From the NCBI GenBank assembly GCA_964599095.1, contig CAZREB010000012.1, forward strand, positions 62,001 through 126,000: a stretch of DNA of 64,000 bases. The letters are read 5' to 3'. Under the pieces are notes generated by a model. That model was not told where the DNA came from. It did no database searches and worked only from the letters and a program-made list of their open reading frames with translations. Both the position numbers and the translations under genes were made by a program. The DNA is from SZAS-79 sp964599095 (lineage in GTDB: Bacteria; Pseudomonadota; Gammaproteobacteria; Burkholderiales; SG8-39). Shown piece by piece: positions 51,946 through 59,672 of the stretch; the stretch's first letter is position 1, and every line of letters begins with the position of its first letter.

Positions 51946-52225
51946 AGTGATCCTCGCCTGGCGTGGCGGCCAGGAGATCGTCACCGTGGATCTGGAGGAG
52001 GGCGCCACCGCGCTCGACGCTTTGCGCAAAAGCGGTCTCGCCGGCCGCCATCCGGGCATCGACATCGGGAATCCGGCGCTCGGGATCTACGGGCGGCTGG
52101 TGAAGCCCGATACGCCGCTGAGGGAAGGCGACCGGGTGGAGCTCTACCGGCCGCTGAACGTCGATCCCAAGGAAGCGCGGCGCGCGAAAGCCTCCGGCAG
52201 GAAGCGCCCCGGGCGCCGCGCTTAG
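51926..52225 (+). CDS. rnfH: RnfH/RatB family ubiquitin-like protein
   Basis: 99 residues from ATG 51926, overlapping ratA by 20 bases. A beta-grasp (ubiquitin-like) domain of the UPF0125 family: LEIEVILAWRGGQEIVTVDLEEGATALDAL, then GIYGRLVKPDTPLREGDRVELYRPL. Function is unproven; RatB is sometimes described as an antitoxin partner of RatA without strong support. A short basic tail ends the protein. Confidence 0.88.
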   Translation: MARLEIEVILAWRGGQEIVTVDLEEGATALDALRKSGLAGRHPGIDIGNPALGIYGRLVKPDTPLREGDRVELYRPLNVDPKEARRAKASGRKRPGRRA

Positions 52226-52232
52226 CCTGCGC

Positions 52233-52724
52233 TCAATTGCAGTTCTGGGCGACGGCCTTGCGTGCCTGCTCGATGCGGCCCGCCCGTGCGGTGTCGTCGA
52301 GGAAAACCGTCTCGCCCTGCGCGTTGATCGTGGAAATGCGCGTACCTGCCTGCAGCGAGCGCAGGCTCTCCTGTGCCGATGTGCAGTTCTGCCGCTTCTG
52401 TTCCGCCAGTGCGGCGGCCTTGTCGGCTTTCTCCTGTGCCTGTTTCGCCTTCGCCTGCCGTTCGCGATAGGCCTGTTCCTGTTCGGCAGGCGTAAGCGGA
52501 CCCTTCTTCGCATCCTTGGCTGCGTCCTTGCCCTCATTGGACGCGCTCTGAGGAGGGGCCGCCGGCCCGGGCGGTGCCTTCATCGGTGTGGCCTTGACGC
52601 CGGCCGGCGGGAAGTCTCCGTAGCGGACCTTGCCGTCCTTGTCGACCCACCGGTAGGCCTGCGCCTGCGCCAGGCCGCAGGCAAGCGCAAGGACAGACGA
52701 GAAAAAACAAGTGGATATGCGCAT
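52233..52724 (-). CDS. DUF4124 domain periplasmic protein
   Basis: 163 residues from ATG 52724, preceded by AGGAGA on the minus strand. A signal peptide (first ~22 residues, ending AQA) leads into a DUF4124 module (YRWVDKDGKVRYGDFPP), then a lysine/alanine/glutamine-rich helical region (about 65-115) and a final segment with cysteines at about 113 and 162. Function unknown; the domain is common in beta- and gammaproteobacterial periplasmic proteins. It sits between rnfH and the divergent guaB. Confidence 0.85.
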   Translation of the reverse strand: MRISTCFFSSVLALACGLAQAQAYRWVDKDGKVRYGDFPPAGVKATPMKAPPGPAAPPQSASNEGKDAAKDAKKGPLTPAEQEQAYRERQAKAKQAQEKADKAAALAEQKRQNCTSAQESLRSLQAGTRISTINAQGETVFLDDTARAGRIEQARKAVAQNCN

Positions 52725-52782
52725 GCGTGCTTCTCCTGTGTCGTCCCGTGCTAACGCGCGGGAGAAAAATCGGCTGACATGC

Positions 52783-52795
52783 GCGTATAATACGC
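52783..52795 (+). promoter_or_regulatory. guaB -10 element inside a perfect palindrome
   Basis: A consensus TATAAT (52786-52791) sits in the perfect inverted repeat GCGTAT-A-ATACGC, 22-35 bases upstream of the guaB ATG. No good -35 was found. The palindrome may be an operator or a coincidence; the -10 itself is well placed. Confidence 0.45.
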
Positions 52796-52817
52796 ATTTG
52801 CAAGAAGGGTAGCCTCC

Positions 52818-54278
52818 ATGCGCGTGATTCAACGGGCGCTTACTTTCGACGACGTACTCCTTCTCCCCGCCCACTCGCGTGTCCTGCCGCGCGACGTCTC
52901 CCTCAAGACCCGCCTTACCCGCAAGCTCGCGCTGAACATCCCGCTCATCTCCGCGGCGATGGACACCGTGACCGAAGCGCGCCTCGCGATCGCGATCGCG
53001 CAGGAAGGCGGCATCGGCATCATCCACAAGAACCTCGATCCCGCGGCGCAGGCAGCCGAGGCGGCCAAGGTCAAGCGATTCGAGTCGGGCGTGCTGCGCG
53101 ACCCGGTCACGGTTTCGCCCGACATCACGGTGCGCCAGCTGCTCGAGCTCACCCAGAAGTACAAAGTGTCCGGCTTTCCGGTCGTAGACAAGGGCAAGGT
53201 GGTCGGCATGGTCACCAACCGCGACTACCGCTTCGAGACGAACCTCGACGCGCCCGTCAGCGCGATCATGACGCCGAAGGAACGCCTGATCTACGTCAAC
53301 GAGAAGGCGAGCCCCGAAGAGGCGCGGGCGCTGCTGCACAAGCACCGCCTCGAGCGCGTGCTGGTGGTCAACGAAGCATTCAGGCTCCGCGGCCTGATCA
53401 CCGTCAAGGACATCCTCAAGTCGACCGAGCATCCGAACGCCTGCAAGGACGACCAGGGCAAGCTGCGCGTCGGCGCCGCAGTCGGCGTGGGGGAGGGCAC
53501 CGAAGAGCGCGTCGACCGCCTCGTCGAGGCCGGCGTCGACGTGATCGTGGTCGATACCGCACACGGCCATGCGCAAGGCGTGCTCGACCGCGTCAAGTGG
53601 ATCAAGAAGCGCCACTCCAAGGTCGAGGTCATCGGCGGCAACGTGGCGACGACCGCCGGCGCCAGGGCTCTCGTCGATGCAGGGGCGGATGGCGTCAAGG
53701 TGGGCATCGGCCCGGGCTCCATTTGCACCACGAGGGTGGTTGCCGGCGTGGGCGTGCCGCAGATCACCGCGATCGACAACGTGCGCCAGGCGCTCGAGGA
53801 CGCAGGCGTGCCGTTCATCGCCGACGGCGGCGTGCGTTTTTCCGGGGATGTGGCCAAGGCGATTGCGGCCGGCGCACATGCGGTGATGATGGGCAGCGTC
53901 TTTGCCGGCACCGAAGAGGCGCCGGGCGAGACGATCCTCTACCAGGGGCGCTCGTACAAGTCGTACCGCGGCATGGGCTCGCTCGGCGCGATGCAGGACG
54001 GCGCAGCGGACCGCTATTTCCAGGACCCGACCAACAACGTCGACAAGCTGGTGCCCGAAGGCATCGAAGGGCGCGTGCCGTACAAGGGCAGCGTGCTCAG
54101 CATCATCTACCAGTTCGTCGGCGGGCTGCGCGCGAGCATGGGTTACTGCGGCTGCGAGACCATCGATGCGATGCGCAAGAAAGCCGAATTCGTCGAGATC
54201 ACCTCGGCCGGCATGCGCGAATCGCACGTGCACGACGTGCAGATCATCAAAGAGGCGCCGAACTATCGTGTGGAGTAG
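52818..54278 (+). CDS. guaB: Inosine-5'-monophosphate dehydrogenase
   Basis: 486 residues. Oxidises IMP to XMP, the committed step to guanine nucleotides. TIM barrel with two CBS domains inserted at about residues 95-205, catalytic cysteine Cys303 in GPGSICTTR, and YRGMGSLGAM later. guaA is seven bases downstream, so the two steps from IMP to GMP are made from one message. Confidence 0.97.
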   Translation: MRVIQRALTFDDVLLLPAHSRVLPRDVSLKTRLTRKLALNIPLISAAMDTVTEARLAIAIAQEGGIGIIHKNLDPAAQAAEAAKVKRFESGVLRDPVTVSPDITVRQLLELTQKYKVSGFPVVDKGKVVGMVTNRDYRFETNLDAPVSAIMTPKERLIYVNEKASPEEARALLHKHRLERVLVVNEAFRLRGLITVKDILKSTEHPNACKDDQGKLRVGAAVGVGEGTEERVDRLVEAGVDVIVVDTAHGHAQGVLDRVKWIKKRHSKVEVIGGNVATTAGARALVDAGADGVKVGIGPGSICTTRVVAGVGVPQITAIDNVRQALEDAGVPFIADGGVRFSGDVAKAIAAGAHAVMMGSVFAGTEEAPGETILYQGRSYKSYRGMGSLGAMQDGAADRYFQDPTNNVDKLVPEGIEGRVPYKGSVLSIIYQFVGGLRASMGYCGCETIDAMRKKAEFVEITSAGMRESHVHDVQIIKEAPNYRVE

Positions 54279-54285
54279 GTAGTTC

Positions 54286-55866
54286 GTGCACGACAGGATC
54301 CTCATCCTCGATTTCGGCTCGCAAGTCACGCAGTTGATCGCGCGGCGGGTCCGCGAGGCGAAGGTCTACTGCGAGATCCACGCGTGCGACGTCTCGGACG
54401 ATTTCGTTCGCAAGTTCGGCGCCAAGGGCGTCATCCTGTCCGGCAGCCACGCCAGCACCTACGAGGCGCACGACTTGCGCGCGCCGCAGGCCGTGTACGA
54501 ACTCGGCGTGCCGGTGCTCGGCATCTGCTATGGCATGTTCACGATGGCGGTGCAATTGAAAGGCGAGGTCGAGCCCAGCGACAAGCGCGAATTCGGCTAT
54601 GCCGAGGTGCGCGCTCGAGGCCACACCAAGCTCTTCGCCGGCATCCAGGACTTCGCGACGCCCGAAGGCCACGGCATGCTCAAGGTGTGGATGAGCCACG
54701 GCGACAAGGTCACCGCGATGCCGCCGGGGTTCAAGCTGATGGCCTCGACCGACTCCTGCCCGATCGCCGGCATGGCCGACGAGGCGCGCCGGTTCTACGG
54801 CGTGCAGTTCCACCCGGAAGTCACGCACACCAGGCAGGGCAAGGCGATCCTCAACCGCTTCGTCCACGACATCTGCGGCTGCGGCACCGACTGGAACATG
54901 CCGGACTACGTGACCGAAGCGGTGGCGAAGATCCGCGAGCAGGTCGGCAGCGAGGAGGTCATCCTCGGGTTGTCCGGCGGCGTGGACTCTTCGGTTGCGG
55001 CCGCGCTGATCCACAAGGCCATCGGCAAACAGCTCACCTGCGTCTTTGTGGATCACGGGTTGCTGCGACTGGACGAGGCGAAGCAGGTGATGGCCACGTT
55101 CGCCGAGCATCTCGGGGTCAAGGTGATTCACGTGGACGCGACTGCGGAGTTCATGGGCATGCTCGCGGGCGTTGCGGATCCGGAAGCCAAGCGCAAGATC
55201 ATCGGCCGCGAATTCGTCGAAGTTTTCCAGCGCGAGTCGGCGAAAATCAAGAATGCAAAGTGGCTCGCGCAGGGCACTATCTACCCGGACGTGATCGAGT
55301 CGGCCGGCACAAAGACCGGCAAGGCGACCACGATCAAGTCGCACCACAACGTCGGCGGCCTGCCGGACACGCTGCACCTCAAGCTGCTGGAGCCATTGCG
55401 CGAGTTGTTCAAGGACGAGGTGCGCGAGCTCGGGCTGGCGCTCGGCCTGCCGCGGGAGATGGTGTTCCGCCACCCTTTCCCGGGACCGGGGCTCGGGGTG
55501 CGCATCCTCGGCGAGGTGAAGAAGGAGTACGCCGACCTGCTTCGGCGGGCCGACGCGATCTTCATCGACGAATTGCGCCGGACCGGCGATGCCGACGGGG
55601 TTTCCTGGTACGACAAGACCGCGCAGGCATTTGCCGTGTTCCTGCCGGTGAAGTCGGTCGGTGTGATGGGTGACGGGCGGACTTACGAATACGTCGTCGC
55701 GCTTCGAGCGGTGCAGACCTCCGACTTCATGACCGCCGACTGGGCGCCGCTGCCGCACGAGCTGCTCGCGCGCGTGTCGAGCCGGATCATCAACGAGGTG
55801 CGCGGGATCAACCGCGTGGCCTACGACATTTCCTCCAAGCCGCCGGCGACGATCGAGTGGGAGTAG
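54286..55866 (+). CDS. guaA: GMP synthase (glutamine-hydrolysing)
   Basis: 526 residues starting at GTG 54286. Class I glutamine amidotransferase domain with Cys81 in GICYGM and the later His/Glu in FHPEVTHT, ATP-pyrophosphatase domain with the P-loop LSGGVDSSV, and C-terminal dimerisation domain ending in PPATIEWE. Converts XMP to GMP. In related genomes tadA often follows; here about 6 kb of other genes intervene. Confidence 0.97.
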   Translation: MHDRILILDFGSQVTQLIARRVREAKVYCEIHACDVSDDFVRKFGAKGVILSGSHASTYEAHDLRAPQAVYELGVPVLGICYGMFTMAVQLKGEVEPSDKREFGYAEVRARGHTKLFAGIQDFATPEGHGMLKVWMSHGDKVTAMPPGFKLMASTDSCPIAGMADEARRFYGVQFHPEVTHTRQGKAILNRFVHDICGCGTDWNMPDYVTEAVAKIREQVGSEEVILGLSGGVDSSVAAALIHKAIGKQLTCVFVDHGLLRLDEAKQVMATFAEHLGVKVIHVDATAEFMGMLAGVADPEAKRKIIGREFVEVFQRESAKIKNAKWLAQGTIYPDVIESAGTKTGKATTIKSHHNVGGLPDTLHLKLLEPLRELFKDEVRELGLALGLPREMVFRHPFPGPGLGVRILGEVKKEYADLLRRADAIFIDELRRTGDADGVSWYDKTAQAFAVFLPVKSVGVMGDGRTYEYVVALRAVQTSDFMTADWAPLPHELLARVSSRIINEVRGINRVAYDISSKPPATIEWE

Positions 55867-56041
55867 CCGCCGCTATTATATCCGTTTTAGTATGTGAATT
55901 ACCTCGAAACCCGCGCGGATATTACCTCTGCAAAAATGGAAGTTCATCAATTGAGCGGGGCCACCGGCGCGCTCGCGTGCCGGCAGGCCGAAGCGTGGCG
56001 CGGACTCGCCGAGGCCGCCGGCAGCACGCTGAAATAACTCG

Positions 56042-57427
56042 GTGACCACCTCCGTCATTTCCGGGCGCTATGTGCTCGGCATGAAAAACGGCGGACAAGC
56101 CCTCCTGCGCGACCACTACGTCTACGTCGACGGGACGACGATCGAGGCGGTCACGCCCGATGCGCCTGCGGCAGGCACGCCGATTGTTCGTTACGAGCAC
56201 GGCCTGGTCACGCCGGGGTTCGTCAACCTGCACGCGCATTGCATCCGCGGCGGGCTGTTCCGCGGGATCCCGGACGATCTCGAGATGGAGCCCTGGGTCC
56301 CGAAACTCGTCTACAACATCCTGCTGCCGCTGACTGCGCTTGCCGCCAAGGAACTGACCGCGGAAGAACTGCGCGCGGTGACGGCGCTCGGCATGATCGA
56401 CCTGCTCAAGGGCGGCACGACCACGGTGCTCGACATGTGGCACCACGGGCAGGAGGTGTTCTTCGACGTTGCGCGCGAAGTCGGCCTGCGCACGGTCGGC
56501 GCGCCGTTCATCATGTCATCTTCGAACGCCCGCATCGGCACGGACGGGTACCCGGTCTGGGACTTCGGCAACGACGGGCATGCGCAGTTGGCCAAGTCGA
56601 TCGCGCTCTTCAAGGCGCGCGACGAAGGGCGCGAAGGGCTTGCGCAGGTGGCCATCGGCCCGCATGCCACGGACACCTGCCTCCCCGATCTCCTGCGCGA
56701 GTGCCGCAGGGCGGCCGACGATCTCGGATGCCTGGTCACCACGCACTTTGCGCAGACGCCGCAGGAACTTGCGCTGTTGCGCACCCGCTATGGCATGGGC
56801 GCAGCGGAGTACGCGCGGGATGCAGGGCTGCTCGGCTCGAATGTGATCCTGGCGCATGCCGGTTGCGCAACTGACGAGGAACTCGGCGTCCTTGCTGCCA
56901 CCGGCACCCACGTGGCCAACTGCGCCTACAGCTTCGCCCGCGAAGGCATGAATTTCCCGTATGCGAGGTTTGCCGGGGCCGGCATCAATACCGGCATCGG
57001 CACCGACTCGATCGGCATGGACATCGTGAGCGAACTGCGGATCAACGGGCTCCTTTCGAAGCAGTTCTACGGCAAGGCACATGTGGGCACCGCGCACGAG
57101 CTCGTGCATGCAGCCACGCTTGCGGGCGGCAAGGCGCTCGGGCGTCCGGACCTCGGGCGCATCGAAGCCGGCGCGAAGGCCGACCTGCTGGTTTTCGACC
57201 TCCACAAGCCGCACCTGCAACCGGTGTGGGACCCGATCAAGAACCTGGTCTGGAAGGGCAATGGCGGGGACATGGCTTTCGCGATGGTCCACGGCAAGCC
57301 GGTGGTGCGCGACGGGAGGCTGCTGACGATGGACGAGGACAAGGTCATGCGCATCGCCGCGGCCGGCGCCCGCAAGATCTGGGATGTGGCCGAGTCGCGC
57401 GGCATCCTGCCGCCGATGCCCGCCTGA
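56042..57427 (+). CDS. Amidohydrolase-family metal-dependent hydrolase, substrate unknown
   Basis: 461 residues from GTG 56042. TIM-barrel amidohydrolase of the TRZ/ATZ and SsnA-like deaminase type: metal ligands H64 and H66 in NLHAHC, H235 in THFAQ, the conserved H272 in LAHAGC, and Asp322 in GTDSIGMD. Where most deaminases of this group have H-x-x-E, this one has H-F-A-Q, with Gln238 in place of the catalytic glutamate. It may act on an aminohydrolase-type substrate (purine, pterin or triazine-like), but which one is unknown. It lies just upstream of the NsrR operon; no shared promoter is evident. Confidence 0.8.
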   Translation: MTTSVISGRYVLGMKNGGQALLRDHYVYVDGTTIEAVTPDAPAAGTPIVRYEHGLVTPGFVNLHAHCIRGGLFRGIPDDLEMEPWVPKLVYNILLPLTALAAKELTAEELRAVTALGMIDLLKGGTTTVLDMWHHGQEVFFDVAREVGLRTVGAPFIMSSSNARIGTDGYPVWDFGNDGHAQLAKSIALFKARDEGREGLAQVAIGPHATDTCLPDLLRECRRAADDLGCLVTTHFAQTPQELALLRTRYGMGAAEYARDAGLLGSNVILAHAGCATDEELGVLAATGTHVANCAYSFAREGMNFPYARFAGAGINTGIGTDSIGMDIVSELRINGLLSKQFYGKAHVGTAHELVHAATLAGGKALGRPDLGRIEAGAKADLLVFDLHKPHLQPVWDPIKNLVWKGNGGDMAFAMVHGKPVVRDGRLLTMDEDKVMRIAAAGARKIWDVAESRGILPPMPA

Positions 57428-57469
57428 GTCGTTGATCCGGGGTTGCCGCAGGGATTGACGGACGCGGTC

Positions 57470-57500
57470 TTGACCGTCGAGGGATCCTAAGATGTATAAT
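57470..57500 (+). promoter_or_regulatory. Promoter of the truncated hemoglobin-nnrS-nsrR operon
   Basis: TTGACC at 57470-57475 and a consensus TATAAT at 57495-57500, with a 19-base spacer. The spacing is long, but the -10 is perfect and falls within the NsrR operator, 41 bases before the globin ATG. Confidence 0.55.
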
Positions 57501-57511
57501 TAATATATCTT
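57489..57511 (+). promoter_or_regulatory. NsrR operator
   Basis: AAGATGTAT (57489-57497), five AT bases, then ATATATCTT (57503-57511): a 9-5-9 inverted repeat with one mismatch, extending one more base pair outward. It matches the known NsrR pattern (AAGATGYAT...ATRCATCTT) in half-site and spacing. It overlaps the -10 hexamer, so bound NsrR would block transcription until nitric oxide damages its iron-sulfur cluster. The operon encodes NsrR itself. Confidence 0.78.
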
Positions 57512-57540
57512 AACGCCCCGGCTCGCTGCAAGGCCCTCCG

Positions 57541-57948
57541 ATGCCCACCCCCGACCTGTGTAGCGAGGAAGAAATCACCTGGATGGTCCACGCGTTCTAC
57601 GCGCGGGTGCGCGAGGACGAAGTGCTCGGCCCGATCTTCAATGCGCATATTTCCGACTGGGACCGGCACCTGGCCAGGATGGTCGACTTCTGGTCCGGCG
57701 CGTTGCGCGGCACCGCCCGCTATCGCGGCACGCCGATGCCCAAGCATGTCGCGCTTCCCGGCCTCGAGGGCGCCACGTTCGAGCGCTGGCTCCGCTTGTT
57801 CCGCCAGACGACTGCCGAAATGAAGAACACGGCAATGCGTGAGCGGGCGCAGTTCCTTGCCCTGCGCATCGCCCAGAGCCTCTGGTATGGCTACCAGCTG
57901 CACCGCAAGCCGGACGAAGTCCTGCCCGCCGGCCTGAAAAGTGCCTGA
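57541..57948 (+). CDS. Group III truncated hemoglobin
   Basis: 135-residue globin. Group III features are present: FY with TyrB10 (Tyr20) in VHAFYARVREDEVLGPIF, the proximal histidine His69 in YRGTPMPKHVALPG, and Trp83 in FERWLRLF at the G helix. Such proteins (Ctb of Campylobacter) bind O2 and NO and help nitrosative-stress tolerance. It is the first gene of the NsrR-controlled operon and overlaps nnrS by eight bases. Confidence 0.92.
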   Translation: MPTPDLCSEEEITWMVHAFYARVREDEVLGPIFNAHISDWDRHLARMVDFWSGALRGTARYRGTPMPKHVALPGLEGATFERWLRLFRQTTAEMKNTAMRERAQFLALRIAQSLWYGYQLHRKPDEVLPAGLKSA

Positions 57949-59173
57949 GCTGCTTCGAATCGAGGAGCCTGCGCCGGTGGTCGATGCGCCCTCGCTGGGC
58001 GCATTCCTCGAATACGCCTTCCGTCCCCTGTATGCAGGCGGCGCTTCGTGGGCTGCGTTGTCGGTGGCGGTGTGGATCTTTGCGCCGGAACTCGTGTCGG
58101 GCGAACTCAGGGGCGTTTTCTGGCACGCCCACGAGATGCTGTGGGGGTTCGTCGCCACGATTGCAGTGGCGTTCCTGCTGACCGCGGGCGCGAACTGGAC
58201 CGGGACGAACCCGATGCGCGGCCAGGCGCTCGGCTTCGTGTTCCTGTTCTGGGTGGCGGCGCGATTCACCTTCCTGCTGGGCACCGGGCGAACCGCCTTC
58301 CTGCTGGCCGCCGGTGCCGAGCTTGCGTTCTTCCTTGCCGGCGCAGTGGCGATGATGCGGGTCGTCTACCGGACGCGCAACACGCGCAACTACGCGGTGC
58401 CGTGGCTGATCGTCGCGCTGGCCGTGGCCGACCTGCTGTTCCTGCGCGCGGTCCTGGTGGACGACACCGCCGGGCTGATGCGTGCGCTCGATGCCGGTCT
58501 CCTCGGCATGGGGGCGATTGCGCTGCTGGTGGGGCGGCGGGTGATCCCGTTCTTCGCGATGCGCGCCGTGGACGGGTTGCAGGTCCCGATGCTGACACGC
58601 GTCGGCCACATGCAACTTGCATTGTGCGTGGTCGCAGTGGCCCTCGACCTCGCCGGGCTTGCGATGCCGCTGGCCGCGACGCTCGCGGCCATCGGGTCGT
58701 TGGCGGTCGTGCAGGTGATCGCCTGGCGGCCCGCCGCGGTCTTGCGCAAGCCGTTGCTGTGGATCCTCTACGCCGGCTATGCCGGCCTGGGCGCCGGGTT
58801 CCTCTTTGCAGGCGCCCATGCGGCCGGCTGGATCGCGCGTGCCGCGGTGCATGTGCACGTGATCGCGATGGCCGGATTTTCGGTGCTGATCATCGGCATG
58901 CTGACGCGCACCGCGCTCGGGCATCTCGGCCGCGCGCTCGCGCTGGACGCCAGCATGCTGTGGAGCTATGCGCTGGTGATCGCCGCCGCGGTGGCGCGCC
59001 TGTGCGCGCTCGCCCACGTCGAGTGGGCGTGGCCGGCGCTGCATCTTGCGGCGGTGGCGTGGATTGCCGCGTTCTCGCTCTACGTGTGGCGCTTTGCTCC
59101 GATGATGATCCGGCCGCGCGCGCCGCCGCCGGCGGCATTCAGGACCGCCGTGATCACAAAGGCCGGCCGATAG
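57941..59173 (+). CDS. nnrS: NnrS family membrane protein
   Basis: 410-residue integral membrane protein with about twelve hydrophobic segments. NnrS hallmarks are WHAHEMLWGF (about residues 61-70), LTAGANWTG, LVGRRVIPFFAMRA and the histidine-rich end region with MLTRTALGHLGR. NnrS is a haem- and copper-containing protein that protects against nitric-oxide stress, especially iron complexes. GTG start overlapping the globin gene; nsrR follows after 10 bases. Confidence 0.93.
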   Translation: MPELLRIEEPAPVVDAPSLGAFLEYAFRPLYAGGASWAALSVAVWIFAPELVSGELRGVFWHAHEMLWGFVATIAVAFLLTAGANWTGTNPMRGQALGFVFLFWVAARFTFLLGTGRTAFLLAAGAELAFFLAGAVAMMRVVYRTRNTRNYAVPWLIVALAVADLLFLRAVLVDDTAGLMRALDAGLLGMGAIALLVGRRVIPFFAMRAVDGLQVPMLTRVGHMQLALCVVAVALDLAGLAMPLAATLAAIGSLAVVQVIAWRPAAVLRKPLLWILYAGYAGLGAGFLFAGAHAAGWIARAAVHVHVIAMAGFSVLIIGMLTRTALGHLGRALALDASMLWSYALVIAAAVARLCALAHVEWAWPALHLAAVAWIAAFSLYVWRFAPMMIRPRAPPPAAFRTAVITKAGR

Positions 59174-59183
59174 GGGAGCGACG

Positions 59184-59657
59184 ATGCGATTGACCACGAT
59201 GACCGACTACGCGCTGCGCCTGCTGATGTACCTCGGCAGGCAGCCGGGGCGCCTGTGCACGATCGCCGAAGTCGCGCAGGCCTACGCCATTTCCGAAGCG
59301 CACCTGATGAAGATCACGCACCAGCTCGGCACCGGCGGATGGATCGAAACGCAGCGGGGCAAGGGCGGCGGGATCCGGCTGGCCCGCCCTGCGGCCGAAA
59401 TCAATCTCGGGGCCGTGGTGCGGGGAATCGAAGCGGACTTTCGCCTGGTGGAGTGCTTCTCGGCCGGCAGTCCCTGCACGCTGACCGGCGATTGCCGGCT
59501 TGCCGGCGTGGTCCACGGCGCGCTGGCGGCCTTCCAGCAGCACCTCGATCGCTATTCACTGGCCGACATCCTGTCGCCGGGGCCGGCGGCGGGCACTGCC
59601 AATGCCGGCGCGAAAGTGGTCAGGCTGGCGCGCAGGCCGCGTCTGCGGGTTGCATGA
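59184..59657 (+). CDS. nsrR: Nitric-oxide-sensing transcriptional repressor NsrR
   Basis: 157-residue Rrf2-family regulator. MRLTTMTDYALRLLMYL leads the winged helix; the family wing is RGKGGGIRLARP. Fe-S ligands are conserved: Asp8 and cysteines 91, 98 and 104 in VECFSAGSPCTLTGDC, the set known from Streptomyces NsrR. VVRGIEADFRLVECF is typical of NsrR rather than IscR. It is the last gene of its own target operon, so autorepression through the 57489-57511 site is likely. Confidence 0.92.
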   Translation: MRLTTMTDYALRLLMYLGRQPGRLCTIAEVAQAYAISEAHLMKITHQLGTGGWIETQRGKGGGIRLARPAAEINLGAVVRGIEADFRLVECFSAGSPCTLTGDCRLAGVVHGALAAFQQHLDRYSLADILSPGPAAGTANAGAKVVRLARRPRLRVA

Positions 59658-59672
59658 TGCGTCGGCGGCGGC

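Noticed and set aside
51502..52225. RatA-RnfH as a toxin-antitoxin system
   Set aside because: The pair is conserved with smpB across proteobacteria and RatA homologues act as ubiquinone-binding Coq10-like proteins; evidence for a true toxin-antitoxin role is weak.
52725..54329. Upstream extension of the DUF4124 frame across guaB
   Set aside because: The frame stays open opposite guaB only because of codon bias; the signal peptide and ribosome-binding site fix the start at 52724.
56042..57427. Assigning the amidohydrolase as the missing methylthioadenosine deaminase
   Set aside because: It lacks the N-x-H-x-H-A-x-M-x-L-x-R-G style motif and the catalytic Glu of known MTA/SAH deaminases, and lies far from the salvage genes; the link would be speculation.
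57443..57480. Inverted repeat GACGG...CCGTC after the amidohydrolase gene as a terminator
   Set aside because: The loop is long, the stem only five pairs and no T-run follows, so it does not qualify as an intrinsic terminator.
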